64,000 nucleotides of DNA from Variovorax sp. CF079 (GTDB lineage Bacteria > Pseudomonadota > Gammaproteobacteria > Burkholderiales > Burkholderiaceae_C). Below are positions 51,283-61,722 of the stretch, piece after piece (positions within the stretch are counted from its first letter, which is position 1; each line of letters starts with the position of its first letter). The notes beneath the pieces are model-generated. The model was not told the origin of the DNA, ran no database searches, and saw only the letters and a program-made list of their open reading frames with translations. The translations under genes and the position numbers were made by a program. Where the stretch lies: contig NZ_FMZU01000001.1 in assembly GCF_900101545.1 (NCBI RefSeq), positions 124,001 to 188,000 of the forward strand, in the 5' to 3' direction.

Positions 51283-52659
51283 ATGAAATTCAAGGCACTC
51301 ATGATTCCCGCGCTGGTCGCGCTGGGGCTCGCTGCCGCCGGCCAGGCCGCGGCGCAGGAGAAGCTCACCGTCTGGTGGGGCAAGGGCTTCTACAAGGCGG
51401 AGGACGACGCGCTGTACGCAGCCATCAAGAAATTCGAGGCCAAGAACCCGAAGATCAAGGTCGAGCTGTCGCTCTACGCGCCGCAAGAAATGGTTCCGAA
51501 GTCGGTGGCAGCGCTCGACGCCGGCAATCCGCCCGACGTGGCCTATGGCGACGTCTACGACTTCCAGGTCACGGCCAAGTGGGCCTACGACGGCAAGCTC
51601 GAAGACGTGACCAGCATCCTCGACCCGATGCGCGCCAAGTTCGAGCCTGCGGCGCTGGCCACCACCTTCCTCTACAACGACACCACCAAGAGCCGCGCCT
51701 ACTACGCCTACCCGATCAAGCAGCAGACCATGCACATCCAGTACTGGAAGGACATGCTGGCCGAGGCGGGCTTCAAGGAGAGCGACATCCCGACCGACTG
51801 GAAAGGCTACTGGAGCTTCTGGTGCGACAAGGTGCAACCAGCCCATCGTCAAAAGTCCGGTACCCGCAGCTTCGGCATCGGCCAGCCGCTGGGCGTGGAC
51901 TCGAGCGACTCGTTCTTCTCGTTCCTGACTTTCATGGACGCCTACAACGTCAAGCTGGTCAACGACGCGGGCAAGCTGCTGGTCGATGATCCGGCGGTTC
52001 GCCAGGGCCTGATCAACGCGCTGACCGATTACACACAGGTGTATTCGAAGGGTTGCGCGCCGCCGTCTGCTACCAACTGGAAGGATCCGGACAACAACGT
52101 CGCCTTTGCCAACAAGACGACCGTCCTGACGCATAACGCGACGATCTCGATCGCCGCCACGCAACTCGACGCCTCGAACAACCAATCCCTTACGCAAGCG
52201 CAGCGCGACGCCGCCAAGGTGAACTACACCGAGAAGATCGCGACAGCAGGCTTCCCGAACAAGCCCGACGGCTCCAAGATGGTGTACCGCGCGGCCGTGA
52301 AGACCGGCGTGATCTTCAAGGACGCCAAGAACAAGGATGCCGCGAAGAAGTTCGTCGCCTTCCTGCTCGACGACGCCAATCTCACGCCCTACGTCGAAGG
52401 CTCGCTCGGGCGCTGGTTCCCGGTGACCAAGGCGGCGCAGCAAAGTGCTTTCTGGAAGCAGGACCCGCACCGTACGGCCGTCTACAACCAGTTCATGGCC
52501 GGCACCTCGCCATTCGAATTCACCAAGAACTACAAGTTCACTGTGCTCAACAACGAGAACGTGTGGGCCAAGGCGGCGAACCGGATCCTCAACGAGAAGG
52601 TGCCGGTGGACAAGGCCACTGACGAGATGATCGCGCGCATTAAGGCGGTTGCGGGCTGA
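51283..52659 (+). CDS. Carbohydrate ABC transporter substrate-binding protein
   Basis: A 458-residue periplasmic binding protein with a signal peptide (cleavage near AAAQEKL, residue 23) and a family 1 extracellular solute-binding fold (UgpB/MalE-like). AAAGGAG sits before ATG 51283. Visible features include KLTVWWGKGFYKAEDDAL near the start and DPDNNVAFANKTTVLTHNAT in the middle. Together with two permeases and an ATPase it forms a complete importer. The substrate is unknown, but the locus suggests a sugar or sugar acid. A strong stem-loop follows (52676-52698). Confidence 0.92.
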   Translation: MKFKALMIPALVALGLAAAGQAAAQEKLTVWWGKGFYKAEDDALYAAIKKFEAKNPKIKVELSLYAPQEMVPKSVAALDAGNPPDVAYGDVYDFQVTAKWAYDGKLEDVTSILDPMRAKFEPAALATTFLYNDTTKSRAYYAYPIKQQTMHIQYWKDMLAEAGFKESDIPTDWKGYWSFWCDKVQPAHRQKSGTRSFGIGQPLGVDSSDSFFSFLTFMDAYNVKLVNDAGKLLVDDPAVRQGLINALTDYTQVYSKGCAPPSATNWKDPDNNVAFANKTTVLTHNATISIAATQLDASNNQSLTQAQRDAAKVNYTEKIATAGFPNKPDGSKMVYRAAVKTGVIFKDAKNKDAAKKFVAFLLDDANLTPYVEGSLGRWFPVTKAAQQSAFWKQDPHRTAVYNQFMAGTSPFEFTKNYKFTVLNNENVWAKAANRILNEKVPVDKATDEMIARIKAVAG

Positions 52660-52675
52660 CCCTCTGAATCGGTCC

Positions 52676-52698
52676 GGCCGCGGCTCGGCGCCGCGGCC
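52676..52698. promoter_or_regulatory. Strong stem-loop between binding-protein and permease genes
   Basis: GGCCGCGGC (52676-52684) pairs perfectly with GCCGCGGCC (52690-52698) around a five-base loop. It has no T-tract. Such hairpins between a binding-protein gene and its permease gene usually protect the upstream mRNA and lower read-through, giving more binding protein than permease. It lies 17 bp after the stop codon. Confidence 0.65.
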
Positions 52699-52751
52699 GT
52701 CCACCTGTCCATCATCTTCTCCGCTTGAACGACATCGGGGTGAACTGAACC

Positions 52752-53621
52752 ATGACTCAAGCTGTTAGCACATTGCCGCACGTCGCGGCGCCGGCGTCCC
52801 GTAGCCTGACCCGCTGGGAATTCTGGGGGCGCCTGTTCGTCGTTCCCTACCTGCTCGTGTTCGCGGTGTTCGTGTTGTACCCGGTGGGCTACGGCCTCTG
52901 GCTGGCCCGGCACCCGTCCAGCTACACCAAGCTGTTCGACGACCCGATCTTCTTCCGCAGCGCCATCAACACCGTCGTGTTCCTGGTGGTGGCGATCAAT
53001 CTCAAGATGATCGCCGCACTGGTGCTGTCGGGCTTCTTCATCAAGACGCGCTGGTGGATCAAGGCGCTCTCGGTGCTCTTCATCCTGCCCTGGGCGGTGC
53101 CCTCGATTCCGACCATCCTGTCGGTGCGCTTCATGCTCAATCCGGAGTGGGGCGTCATCAACTCGGTGATCTTCCGCCTCACGGGGCTCGACGGACCGAA
53201 CTGGCTCAATGACCCGACGCTGGCGCTGTCTCTATCGATGCTGATGCATATCTGGAAGTCGCTGCCGTTCTGGACGCTGATCCTGGTGGCCGGGCGCCTG
53301 TCGATTCCGGCCGAACAGTACGAAGCCGCTTCGGTCGACGGCGCGAGCAACTGGCAGAAGTTCCGCTTCATCACCTGGCCGGCGATGCGCACGCTCTACA
53401 TCACGTCGACCATCCTGTCGGCGATCTGGACGCTGGGCGATTTCAACAGCGTCTACCTGCTCACGGGCGGCGGGCCGGCCGACCTGACGCACGTGCTGGC
53501 CACCCTGGGCATCCGCTACCTGCGGCTGGACCAGATGGATGTGGCGATGTCCTCGATCGTGGTGGCGCTGCCGCTGGTACTGCCGCTGGTGTATTTCATG
53601 ATGAAGAGGCTGTCCAAATGA
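52752..53621 (+). CDS. Sugar ABC transporter permease (MalF/UgpA-like)
   Basis: A 289-residue inner-membrane protein with six helices in the BPD_transp_1 fold. The N-terminus is cytoplasmic (about 1-32), and the EAA-type loop EQYEAASVDGASNWQKFRFITWP (near 200; AASVDGASNWQKF) is normal. A hydrophobic LFVVPYLLVFAVFVLYPVGYG opens the first helix. It overlaps the second permease gene by four bases (ATGA). Confidence 0.93.
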   Translation: MTQAVSTLPHVAAPASRSLTRWEFWGRLFVVPYLLVFAVFVLYPVGYGLWLARHPSSYTKLFDDPIFFRSAINTVVFLVVAINLKMIAALVLSGFFIKTRWWIKALSVLFILPWAVPSIPTILSVRFMLNPEWGVINSVIFRLTGLDGPNWLNDPTLALSLSMLMHIWKSLPFWTLILVAGRLSIPAEQYEAASVDGASNWQKFRFITWPAMRTLYITSTILSAIWTLGDFNSVYLLTGGGPADLTHVLATLGIRYLRLDQMDVAMSSIVVALPLVLPLVYFMMKRLSK

Positions 53622-54469
53622 AGCGATGGACTCTGCGCTCCGTCACCGCCGAAGCCAAGCTGTTGCTGATCGGCATCCCGGTGTTCCTGTGGACCATCAT
53701 CCCGGTCTACCACATGTTCCTGTTTGCGATATCAGAGCGCGAATCGGCTACCTCGGGCCGGCTATGGCCCAAGAACCCGACGCTGCAGAACTTCGAGACC
53801 GTGTTCCAGCAGAAGCATTTCTACCTGTCGCACTTCTGGCAGCAGCTCGGCAACTCGCTTGTCATTGCGATCGCGGTCGGGCTGATCACCTTGATGGTGG
53901 CCACCACCGCCGCCTTCGCCATCAGCCGGCTGCGGGTGCGGGGCGGGCGCACGGTGCTCAACATGGCCCTGTTCACCTACTTCATCCCGGCTGCCTTCCT
54001 GGCGGTGCCGATGTACAAGACGATGGCCAACTACGGGCTGCTCAACAACCAGTGGTCGCTGATCTTTGCGATGGTCACCATCGCTTCGCCCTACTGCATC
54101 TGGGTGCTCAAGCAGGCCTCGGACAAGCTGCCCTACGAACTCGACGAGGCCGCGCGCATGGACGGCGCCACGCCGGTGCAGCTGTTTCGTCTGGTGTATC
54201 TGCCGCTGATGGTGCCCTCGATGGTGGCAGTGGGCACCTATGCACTGCTGCTGGCCTGGAACGAATACCTCTATGCCTTCCTGCTGCTGTCCAACGAAAC
54301 CGACATCACGCTCGGGGTGGCGCTGGGCAACTTCCTGGCGGCCGACGATTCGCCATGGGAATTGCTGATGGCCACCGGTTTCATCTATGCGCTGCCGCCG
54401 GCGGCGATCTACTATGCGTTCAAGCGCTACATGGTCGGCGGCCTGACGGCCGGCGCCGTCAAGAGCTAA
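53618..54469 (+). CDS. Sugar ABC transporter permease (MalG/UgpE-like)
   Basis: A 283-residue inner-membrane protein with six helices. The EAA loop is DEAARMDGATPVQLFRLVYLP (from about 167), followed by LLAWNEYLYAFLLLSNE, both characteristic of MalG-like permeases. It forms the heterodimer with the preceding permease and is encoded 12 bp before the ATPase gene. Confidence 0.94.
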   Translation: MKRWTLRSVTAEAKLLLIGIPVFLWTIIPVYHMFLFAISERESATSGRLWPKNPTLQNFETVFQQKHFYLSHFWQQLGNSLVIAIAVGLITLMVATTAAFAISRLRVRGGRTVLNMALFTYFIPAAFLAVPMYKTMANYGLLNNQWSLIFAMVTIASPYCIWVLKQASDKLPYELDEAARMDGATPVQLFRLVYLPLMVPSMVAVGTYALLLAWNEYLYAFLLLSNETDITLGVALGNFLAADDSPWELLMATGFIYALPPAAIYYAFKRYMVGGLTAGAVKS

Positions 54470-54481
54470 GGGATCAAGAAC

Positions 54482-55552
54482 ATGGCATCCGTTTCCTTCA
54501 ACAACGTCAAGAAGTCCTACGGCAAGGTCGACATCCTTCACGGACTGGGCTTCGACATCGCCGACGGTGAATTCGTCGTGCTGGTCGGCCCCTCGGGCTG
54601 CGGCAAGTCCACGCTGCTGCGCATGCTGGCCGGGCTGGAAGACATCACCGGCGGCGAGATCATGATCGACGGCCGGGTCGTGAACGAGCTCGAGTCCAAG
54701 GACCGTGATATTGCGATGGTGTTCCAGAGCTACGCGCTCTATCCGCACATGACGGTGGGCGAGAACATGGGTTTCAGCCTGCGCCTGCGCAATGCCGACA
54801 AGTCGGTCACCGACCAGCGCGTGGCCAACGCCGCGAAGATCCTCAATCTCGATGCGCTGCTCGGGCGCTATCCGCGCGAGCTTTCGGGCGGGCAGCGCCA
54901 GCGCGTGGCGATGGGGCGTGCCATCGTGCGCGATCCCAAGGTCTTCCTGTTCGACGAGCCGCTGTCCAATCTCGACGCCAAGCTGCGGGTGGCGATGCGC
55001 GCCGAGATCAAGGCCTTGCACCAGCGGCTCAGGACCACCACGGTGTACGTCACGCACGACCAGATCGAGGCCATGACGATGGCCGACCGCATCGTGGTCA
55101 TGCACGACGGCCTCGTCGAGCAGATCGGCACGCCGCTGGAACTCTACGACCGGCCTGACAACCTGTTCGTCGCGCAGTTCATCGGCTCGCCGGCGATGAA
55201 CGTGATCGAAGGCGTGTTCCGGCGCGACGGCGAGGGCTGCAGCGTGGAGGCGCACGGCGCGCGCTGGCCGGCGCCGGGCGCGACCGCGGCGGCGGACGGG
55301 CAGGCGGTGCACTACGGCATCCGTCCCGGCGACATCAGACTCGCGAACGCGGGCAGCGGCGTGGCCGCGAAGGTGATCGTCGTCGAGCCGACCGGCAACG
55401 AGACCGAGTTGCTGGTGCAGGTGGGCGAGGCGAAGCTCATTGTGGTGGTGCACGGTCGCGTCGATGCCGCGCCGGACGACATCATCGGCCTCGTGATCGG
55501 CGCCGACAGCGCGCACCTGTTCGACAGGCAGAGCAGTCACCGGCTGAACTGA
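54482..55552 (+). CDS. Sugar ABC transporter ATP-binding protein (UgpC/MalK-like)
   Basis: A 356-residue ATPase. Walker [10 protein letters not shown] (near 37), signature [15 protein letters not shown] (near 137), Walker [16 protein letters not shown] and the C-terminal TOBE domain (about 240-350) are all intact, with [13 protein letters not shown] in the regulatory part. It is the typical CUT1-class energy unit, able to serve the permeases directly upstream. The ribosome site GGATCAAGA is weak. Confidence 0.95.
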   Translation: MASVSFNNVKKSYGKVDILHGLGFDIADGEFVVLVGPSGCGKSTLLRMLAGLEDITGGEIMIDGRVVNELESKDRDIAMVFQSYALYPHMTVGENMGFSLRLRNADKSVTDQRVANAAKILNLDALLGRYPRELSGGQRQRVAMGRAIVRDPKVFLFDEPLSNLDAKLRVAMRAEIKALHQRLRTTTVYVTHDQIEAMTMADRIVVMHDGLVEQIGTPLELYDRPDNLFVAQFIGSPAMNVIEGVFRRDGEGCSVEAHGARWPAPGATAAADGQAVHYGIRPGDIRLANAGSGVAAKVIVVEPTGNETELLVQVGEAKLIVVVHGRVDAAPDDIIGLVIGADSAHLFDRQSSHRLN

Positions 55553-55591
55553 GCGCTGCGCCTTGCTCATTGCTTGCGTCAATGGCCCCTA

Positions 55592-56170
55592 TTGAGCATC
55601 ACCCGAGACAACCTGTTGATGCTGGAGGCGTACGCGAAGATCCGCAAGAGCAGCGCGCCGGAGTTCATCGCGCACCGCCGGCTGCGCACGGTGCGCCTGG
55701 GCGAGCACGTCAGCATCCAGTTCGAAGACGAGACGACGATCCGCCGCCAGATCCAGGAGATGCTTCACATCGAGAAGATCTTCGACGAAGAGGGCATCCA
55801 GAGCGAGATCGATGCCTACGCAGCCCTGGTGCCCGACGGCAGCAAGTGGAAGGCGACCATTCTGATCGAGTTCCCCGACGCGCACGAGCGCAAGCGCGAA
55901 CTGGCCCGGCTCATCGGTGTGGAGGACCGCATGTTCGTCGAGGTCGAAGGCCACGGGCGCATCTACGCGATCGCCGACGAAGACATGGAGCGCGAGAACG
56001 ACGAGAAGACCTCGGCAGTCCACTTCGTGCGTTTCGAGTTCGGCGATGCCGCGCGCGCTGCCGTGCGCGCGGGCGCGAACGTCAAGCTGGGCTGCGACCA
56101 CAGCAACTACCCGGCGCTCGCGAGCATCGCGCCGGAGACGCTGGCGAGCCTGGCCGGCGACTTGAGCTAG
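55592..56170 (+). CDS. DUF3501 family protein
   Basis: A 192-residue protein of the DUF3501 family, often found next to rubrerythrin-like and Fe-S proteins. The visible pattern is SITRDNLLMLEAYAKIRKS at the N-terminus, followed by RRLRTVRLGEHVSIQFED and QEMLHIEKIFDEEGI, all as expected. No ATG is available; TTG 55592 (giving MSITRDN) fits the family best, while TTG 55574 would add six residues. It lies 39 bp after the ATPase gene but its family is not known to belong to sugar uptake, so it may be in its own unit. Function unknown. Confidence 0.8.
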   Translation: MSITRDNLLMLEAYAKIRKSSAPEFIAHRRLRTVRLGEHVSIQFEDETTIRRQIQEMLHIEKIFDEEGIQSEIDAYAALVPDGSKWKATILIEFPDAHERKRELARLIGVEDRMFVEVEGHGRIYAIADEDMERENDEKTSAVHFVRFEFGDAARAAVRAGANVKLGCDHSNYPALASIAPETLASLAGDLS

Positions 56171-56230
56171 GCGCAAGAGCGTTGGGGGCGCGGCGGCGGG
56201 CGGTGTGCCCTGTGCCGGCCGACGTCACTG

Positions 56231-56345
56231 GCCCTTCGGGCTTCCCTGCGCTGCTCGCGTCAGGCGGGCTCTCGCTCAAACTCGCTTCGCTCAGGCAGTC
56301 GCGAGCCCTGATCCGCCTGCCGCTGCGCTGCTCGGCAGTGCCTCA
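56231..56345. repeat. Long imperfect inverted repeat
   Basis: A block with complementary arms, CAGGCGG near 56260 and CCGCCTG near 56315, plus CTCGC and GCGAG further in, forms a large imperfect stem-loop. It lies between the DUF3501 gene and the 5'-nucleotidase remnant and does not encode protein. It looks like a dispersed intergenic palindrome, but I have no second copy in the window to confirm this. Confidence 0.4.
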
Positions 56346-56349
56346 ACCT

Positions 56350-56523
56350 CGAGGGCAGCAGCACGCGCGATGCGGCCACGGTGTTGGTGCCGCTGTTGAA
56401 CTGCTGTTCGAGCATCGCCTTGATCTGCGCGCCCGTCATCGTCTTCACGACCAGGCTGTTGCCGAAGGGCTGCACGCTGAAGATCTGGCCGTAGCTGACG
56501 TCGCCGTTGACGGCCGGAGGCCC
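56350..56523 (-). pseudogene. Fragment of a 5'-nucleotidase C-terminal domain
   Basis: The minus strand reads GPPAVNGDVSYGQIFS then VQPFGNSLVVKTMTGAQIKA, MLEQQFNSGTNTVAASRVLL and PS, which is the core of the C-terminal domain of UshA-like 5'-nucleotidases/bifunctional metallophosphoesterases. There is no start codon upstream, no metallophosphoesterase domain and the frame runs into unrelated sequence at both ends. About 58 codons are recognisable. It lies between a repeat and the rhlE terminator. It is clearly a remnant, from a gene of which the rest has been lost or moved. Confidence 0.75.
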
Positions 56524-56526
56524 ATG

Positions 56527-56553
56527 AAAAAGGGCGCCGAAGCGCCCTTTGTG
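56527..56553 (-). terminator. Intrinsic terminator of rhlE
   Basis: Read on the minus strand, AAAGGGCGC and GCGCCCTTT pair around a TTCG tetraloop, and are followed by a run of T. This is a textbook rho-independent terminator 15 bp after the rhlE stop. It ends just before the 5'-nucleotidase remnant. Confidence 0.9.
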
Positions 56554-56567
56554 CAGTGGTCGTGTTC

Positions 56568-58343
56568 TCAGCGACCGAAGGAGCGGCCACCGCCGCCGTA
56601 GCCACCGCCTGAACGACCGCCGCCACCGCCCGAACGGCCACCGCCGCCGGACCGGTTGCCGCCGTAGCCACCGCCGCCGCGACGGCCGCGGCCGCCCAGG
56701 CTGTCGACGCTGGTGCGCAAGGGATCGGGCTGGCCCGCCGCGCCGGCCACCGCTTCGGCGCGCAGGTGCGCGACCGCATCGGCCTGCGTCGGGCTGTGGC
56801 TGTTGCCGTGATGGCGCGGCTGGCGCTCCTCGTGCGGCAGGTGGCCTTGCACCGCGTGGTGCGGTGCATGGTGCGGCGTGCGTGCCGGACCCTGCGGTCC
56901 GCGCGCCGGGCCTTGTCCACGCCCGCCGCCCTGGCCGCGCTGGCCCTGGCCGCCGCCGTTGCGGCCGGCCGGTGCGCCCTGGCCGGCACCGCCGCCGCGA
57001 CGCTGGCCGCCGCCATTGCCGCCACCGCCACCGCCACCGCGCTGCTCGCCCTGGCCCGCTTTGTTGTCGCGGATGCGCTGCATCATTTCCTGCCGCGCGG
57101 CCTTGGCCGCCGCTTGCATCACTTCGCGGCTCGGCGGGCGGCCGGCGCCGCCCCAGATGGTCTGGCGGCCCATCGCGATGGGTTCGGCGCGCTCGCCTTC
57201 CTCGGGGCCGAAGCCGTCGATCAGCCTGACCGGGATCTGCTGCTTGGTGAAGCGCTCGATCTCCTGCATGAAGCCTTCTTCGTCGAGGCAGACCAGGCTC
57301 ACCGCCTCTCCGCTCGCGCCCGCGCGGCCGGTGCGGCCGATGCGGTGCACGTAGTCTTCGCTGACGTTGGGAATCTCGTAGTTCACGACGTGCGGCAGCT
57401 CGTCGATGTCGATGCCGCGGGCGGCGATGTCGGTTGCCACCAGCGCGCGGATCTCGCCGCTCTTGAAGCCGGCCAGCGCCTGGGTGCGCGCGCTCTGGCT
57501 CTTGTTGCCGTGCAGCGCCATCGCTTCGATGCCGTTCTTGGTCAGGAATTCGGCCACGTTGTTGGCGCCGAACTTGGTGCGGGTGAACACCAGCACCTGG
57601 CTCCAGTTGTGCTCGTTGATGATGTGCGCGAGCAGCGCCTTCTTCTTGCCGCGGCCCACCGGGTGGACCACCTGCGTGATGCGCTGCACCGTGGTGTTGC
57701 GCGGCGTGACCTGGATGCTCTGCGGGTTCTTCAGCAGCGTGGCGGCGAGGTCGCGGATTTCGTCGCTGAAGGTCGCGGAGAAGAGCAGGCTCTGCTTTTC
57801 CTTCGGCACCAGCGCGAGGATCTTCTTCACGTCGTGGATGAAGCCCATGTCGAGCATGCGGTCGGCTTCGTCGAGCACCAGCATCTGCACCTGGGCCAGA
57901 TCGAGCATGCCTTGCTGCTGCAGGTCGAGCAGGCGGCCGGGCGTGGCGACCAGGATGTCGACGCCGCTCTTGAGCTTGCTGATCTGCGGGTTCATGCCGA
58001 CGCCGCCGAAGATCACGGTCGAGCTCAGCTGGAGGTACTTGCCGTAGGTGCGGATCGACTCTTCGACCTGGGCCGCGAGTTCGCGCGTGGGGGTCAGCAC
58101 CAGGGCGCGCACGCCGGTGCCGCCGAACTTGTTGGTGGCGCTGCGGCTCATCGTGAGCTTGTGCAGCATCGGCAGCGTGAAAGCGGCCGTCTTGCCGGTG
58201 CCGGTCTGGGCGCCGCCGAGCAGGTCATGCCCCTCGAGCACCGCAGGAATGGCCTGGGCCTGGATCGGGGTGGGGGTTTCGTAGCCCTGCTCGTGCACGG
58301 CTTTCAAGATGGCCGGGGCCAGCTTCAGTTCATCAAAGTTCAT
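56568..58343 (-). CDS. rhlE: DEAD-box RNA helicase RhlE
   Basis: A 591-residue ATP-dependent RNA helicase. Q motif [13 protein letters not shown], Walker [22 protein letters not shown] (DEAD), SAT and [10 protein letters not shown] are all in order within residues 1-375. The C-terminus (about 430-591) is low-complexity: basic, Gly/Arg-rich with a His/Gln patch, ending in repeats of SGGGG and GRS. RhlE helps ribosome maturation and cold growth. Starting at ATG 58343 gives [13 protein letters not shown], the usual RhlE start. A strong terminator follows. Confidence 0.95.
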   Translation of the reverse strand: MNFDELKLAPAILKAVHEQGYETPTPIQAQAIPAVLEGHDLLGGAQTGTGKTAAFTLPMLHKLTMSRSATNKFGGTGVRALVLTPTRELAAQVEESIRTYGKYLQLSSTVIFGGVGMNPQISKLKSGVDILVATPGRLLDLQQQGMLDLAQVQMLVLDEADRMLDMGFIHDVKKILALVPKEKQSLLFSATFSDEIRDLAATLLKNPQSIQVTPRNTTVQRITQVVHPVGRGKKKALLAHIINEHNWSQVLVFTRTKFGANNVAEFLTKNGIEAMALHGNKSQSARTQALAGFKSGEIRALVATDIAARGIDIDELPHVVNYEIPNVSEDYVHRIGRTGRAGASGEAVSLVCLDEEGFMQEIERFTKQQIPVRLIDGFGPEEGERAEPIAMGRQTIWGGAGRPPSREVMQAAAKAARQEMMQRIRDNKAGQGEQRGGGGGGGNGGGQRRGGGAGQGAPAGRNGGGQGQRGQGGGRGQGPARGPQGPARTPHHAPHHAVQGHLPHEERQPRHHGNSHSPTQADAVAHLRAEAVAGAAGQPDPLRTSVDSLGGRGRRGGGGYGGNRSGGGGRSGGGGGRSGGGYGGGGRSFGR

Positions 58344-58521
58344 TGAGTTCAACAAGCGCCTTACACGGCGCAGTGGTATTCGCCCGCTACGGCGTCTTGG
58401 CGACGTCGAGCCAGTAAAGGCGAATGAGGGTCAGGGGTGGGAGCCTGAAAGCCTTGAGATGGGCCTTCGTCGTCCCCGGCGGAGGGCCGGCGTTGCGGGC
58501 AACTGGACCCGGCAACAGGCG

Positions 58522-59772
58522 CTATTGTCGCATGAGTCGGGTTTCGCCGCCCTCGGCGCGGCTCAGATAAACGAACATGCCCTGGATTGGCTCGCGCTGG
58601 TCTTCGCGTATCGGTGCGCGAATCAGCTGGACAACATCGAAGCCGTGTTGCATGGCCAGAGCGCGAAGATAGCGTCCCGAATGGGCGTAGCGCAGGCTCG
58701 GCAGCAGTTCGAAGTCGACGCCTTCATGGGCAGCGCATTCGGCCGAAAAGCAGAAGATCCCGTTCGGCTCCATGACTTTTTCCAGCGCCGCGAACACTGG
58801 TTCCAGATCGCCGACGTAAATGAAGACGTCGGCGGCCGTGATCAGGTCGTAGCGTTCGTCCGTGCCTCGCAGGTAGTCCACGATGTCCGCATGCACCAGG
58901 CGGTCGTAGAGGCCGAGGGCCTGTGCCTTGTCCATCATCTGGCTGGACAGGTCGACGCCCACGAGTCTTTGGGTCATCGGTTTCAGCAACGGCGCGCAGA
59001 GCCCTGTTCCGCAGCCGAGGTCGAGCGCCGAGCGGAAAGGGCCGCGGCCCAATGCGGCCAGATGCCTGGCCAGCGTGCTGTGCGCGCGATAGCCGAGCAG
59101 GCCCACCAGATGCGCATCGAACTGATCGGCGTAGTCGTCGAAAAGGGTCTCGACGTAGTGGGCCGGCGCCGTCGCCGGAACAGCCTGCGCGGAGACGGAT
59201 GCCAGGTAGTAGCGATGCAGTTCCGGATCGGCACCGTGTGCCATGGCTTGCATGAAGGCGTCGGCCGCTTCCTCGTTGCGCTTCATCTCCCGCAGGATGC
59301 CGCCGCGATTGCTCCAGGCCTCGGCCAGGCCGGGGTTCGCGCCCAGCGCGCGGTCGTAGGAAGCGAGCGCCTGTTCGGGCCGATCCAGCGCCTGCAGGGT
59401 CTGGCCGTGGCGAAACCATGGCTCGGCGGGGGGAAGGATGCCGAGCTGCAGCACCTTCTCGTAGCCGGCCAATGCTTCCCGGTGGCGATTCAACTGGCCG
59501 AGCGCAGTGGCCTTGTGAAACCAGGCATCGGCGTTGTCGGCCTCCACCGCCAGCACCTGCTCGGCCACCGCCAGGGCCTCTTGCGGGCGCGACAGTTTCA
59601 GCTGCGTGGCGGCGAGATTGATCAGGGTCGAGACGCGTCCCGGGAGCAGCGCGAGCGAAGCCAGGAAGAGCTGCTCGGCGGCGTCGAAGCGGGCTGTTTC
59701 GAAGGCCTTCAGCCCGTCGAAGAAGAGCTGCTTGGCCTGGTCGAAGGCATCGTGGGCGGGTGCGGCACACAT
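58522..59772 (-). CDS. TPR-containing class I SAM methyltransferase
   Basis: A 416-residue protein with two parts. Residues about 10-210 hold five or so TPR motifs (for example ALAVAEQVLAVEADNADAWF, ALASYDRALGANPGLAEAW), which bind protein partners. Residues about 220-416 form a SAM-dependent methyltransferase with LDLGCGTGLCAPLL (motif I), GVDLSSQMMDKA and ADVFIYVGDLEPVF. The substrate is unknown; TPR-fused methyltransferases of this type are sometimes linked to protein or cell-surface modification. The 213 bp to the ettA gene contain no other gene, and no clear promoter was seen there. Confidence 0.88.
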   Translation of the reverse strand: MCAAPAHDAFDQAKQLFFDGLKAFETARFDAAEQLFLASLALLPGRVSTLINLAATQLKLSRPQEALAVAEQVLAVEADNADAWFHKATALGQLNRHREALAGYEKVLQLGILPPAEPWFRHGQTLQALDRPEQALASYDRALGANPGLAEAWSNRGGILREMKRNEEAADAFMQAMAHGADPELHRYYLASVSAQAVPATAPAHYVETLFDDYADQFDAHLVGLLGYRAHSTLARHLAALGRGPFRSALDLGCGTGLCAPLLKPMTQRLVGVDLSSQMMDKAQALGLYDRLVHADIVDYLRGTDERYDLITAADVFIYVGDLEPVFAALEKVMEPNGIFCFSAECAAHEGVDFELLPSLRYAHSGRYLRALAMQHGFDVVQLIRAPIREDQREPIQGMFVYLSRAEGGETRLMRQ

Positions 59773-59985
59773 AGGCGGGTGCGCCTGAGAATAGCAGCGC
59801 TTCAGGCCCCCGTTCAAGGAATCGAGGCCCCTGCGTTAGACTTGGCAGCAAACCCCCGGTCGGAAAACGCGCTGCAGCAGCAAGCGCCTGCCATGCAAGG
59901 CAGATTCGCCATCGATCCTCGCACAAGATCGTTGCCGGGTTTCCCGACCACCCCGAGCAGTCCCCATCACCGAACAGAGATAGAC

Positions 59986-61647
<1,662 letters not shown>

Positions 61648-61722
61648 CAATGCGCTGAACCGCCGCAAGCGAGGCAAACTTCCGCTTCCAGATGGGCGCC
61701 CGGGGCGCCGTTAGGAGCGGAC

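Noticed and set aside
58344-58521. 178-bp gap between rhlE and the methyltransferase
   Set aside because: No ORF, palindrome or terminator of note could be supported.
58309-59985. Long in-frame extension upstream of ettA
   Set aside because: It lies antisense to the TPR-methyltransferase gene and shows no motifs; the EttA family starts at ATG 59986.
61690-61712. GGCGCC-rich hairpin before the sugar dehydrogenase
   Set aside because: Self-complementary GGCGCC blocks are common at this GC content and there is no T-tract; not enough for a terminator call.
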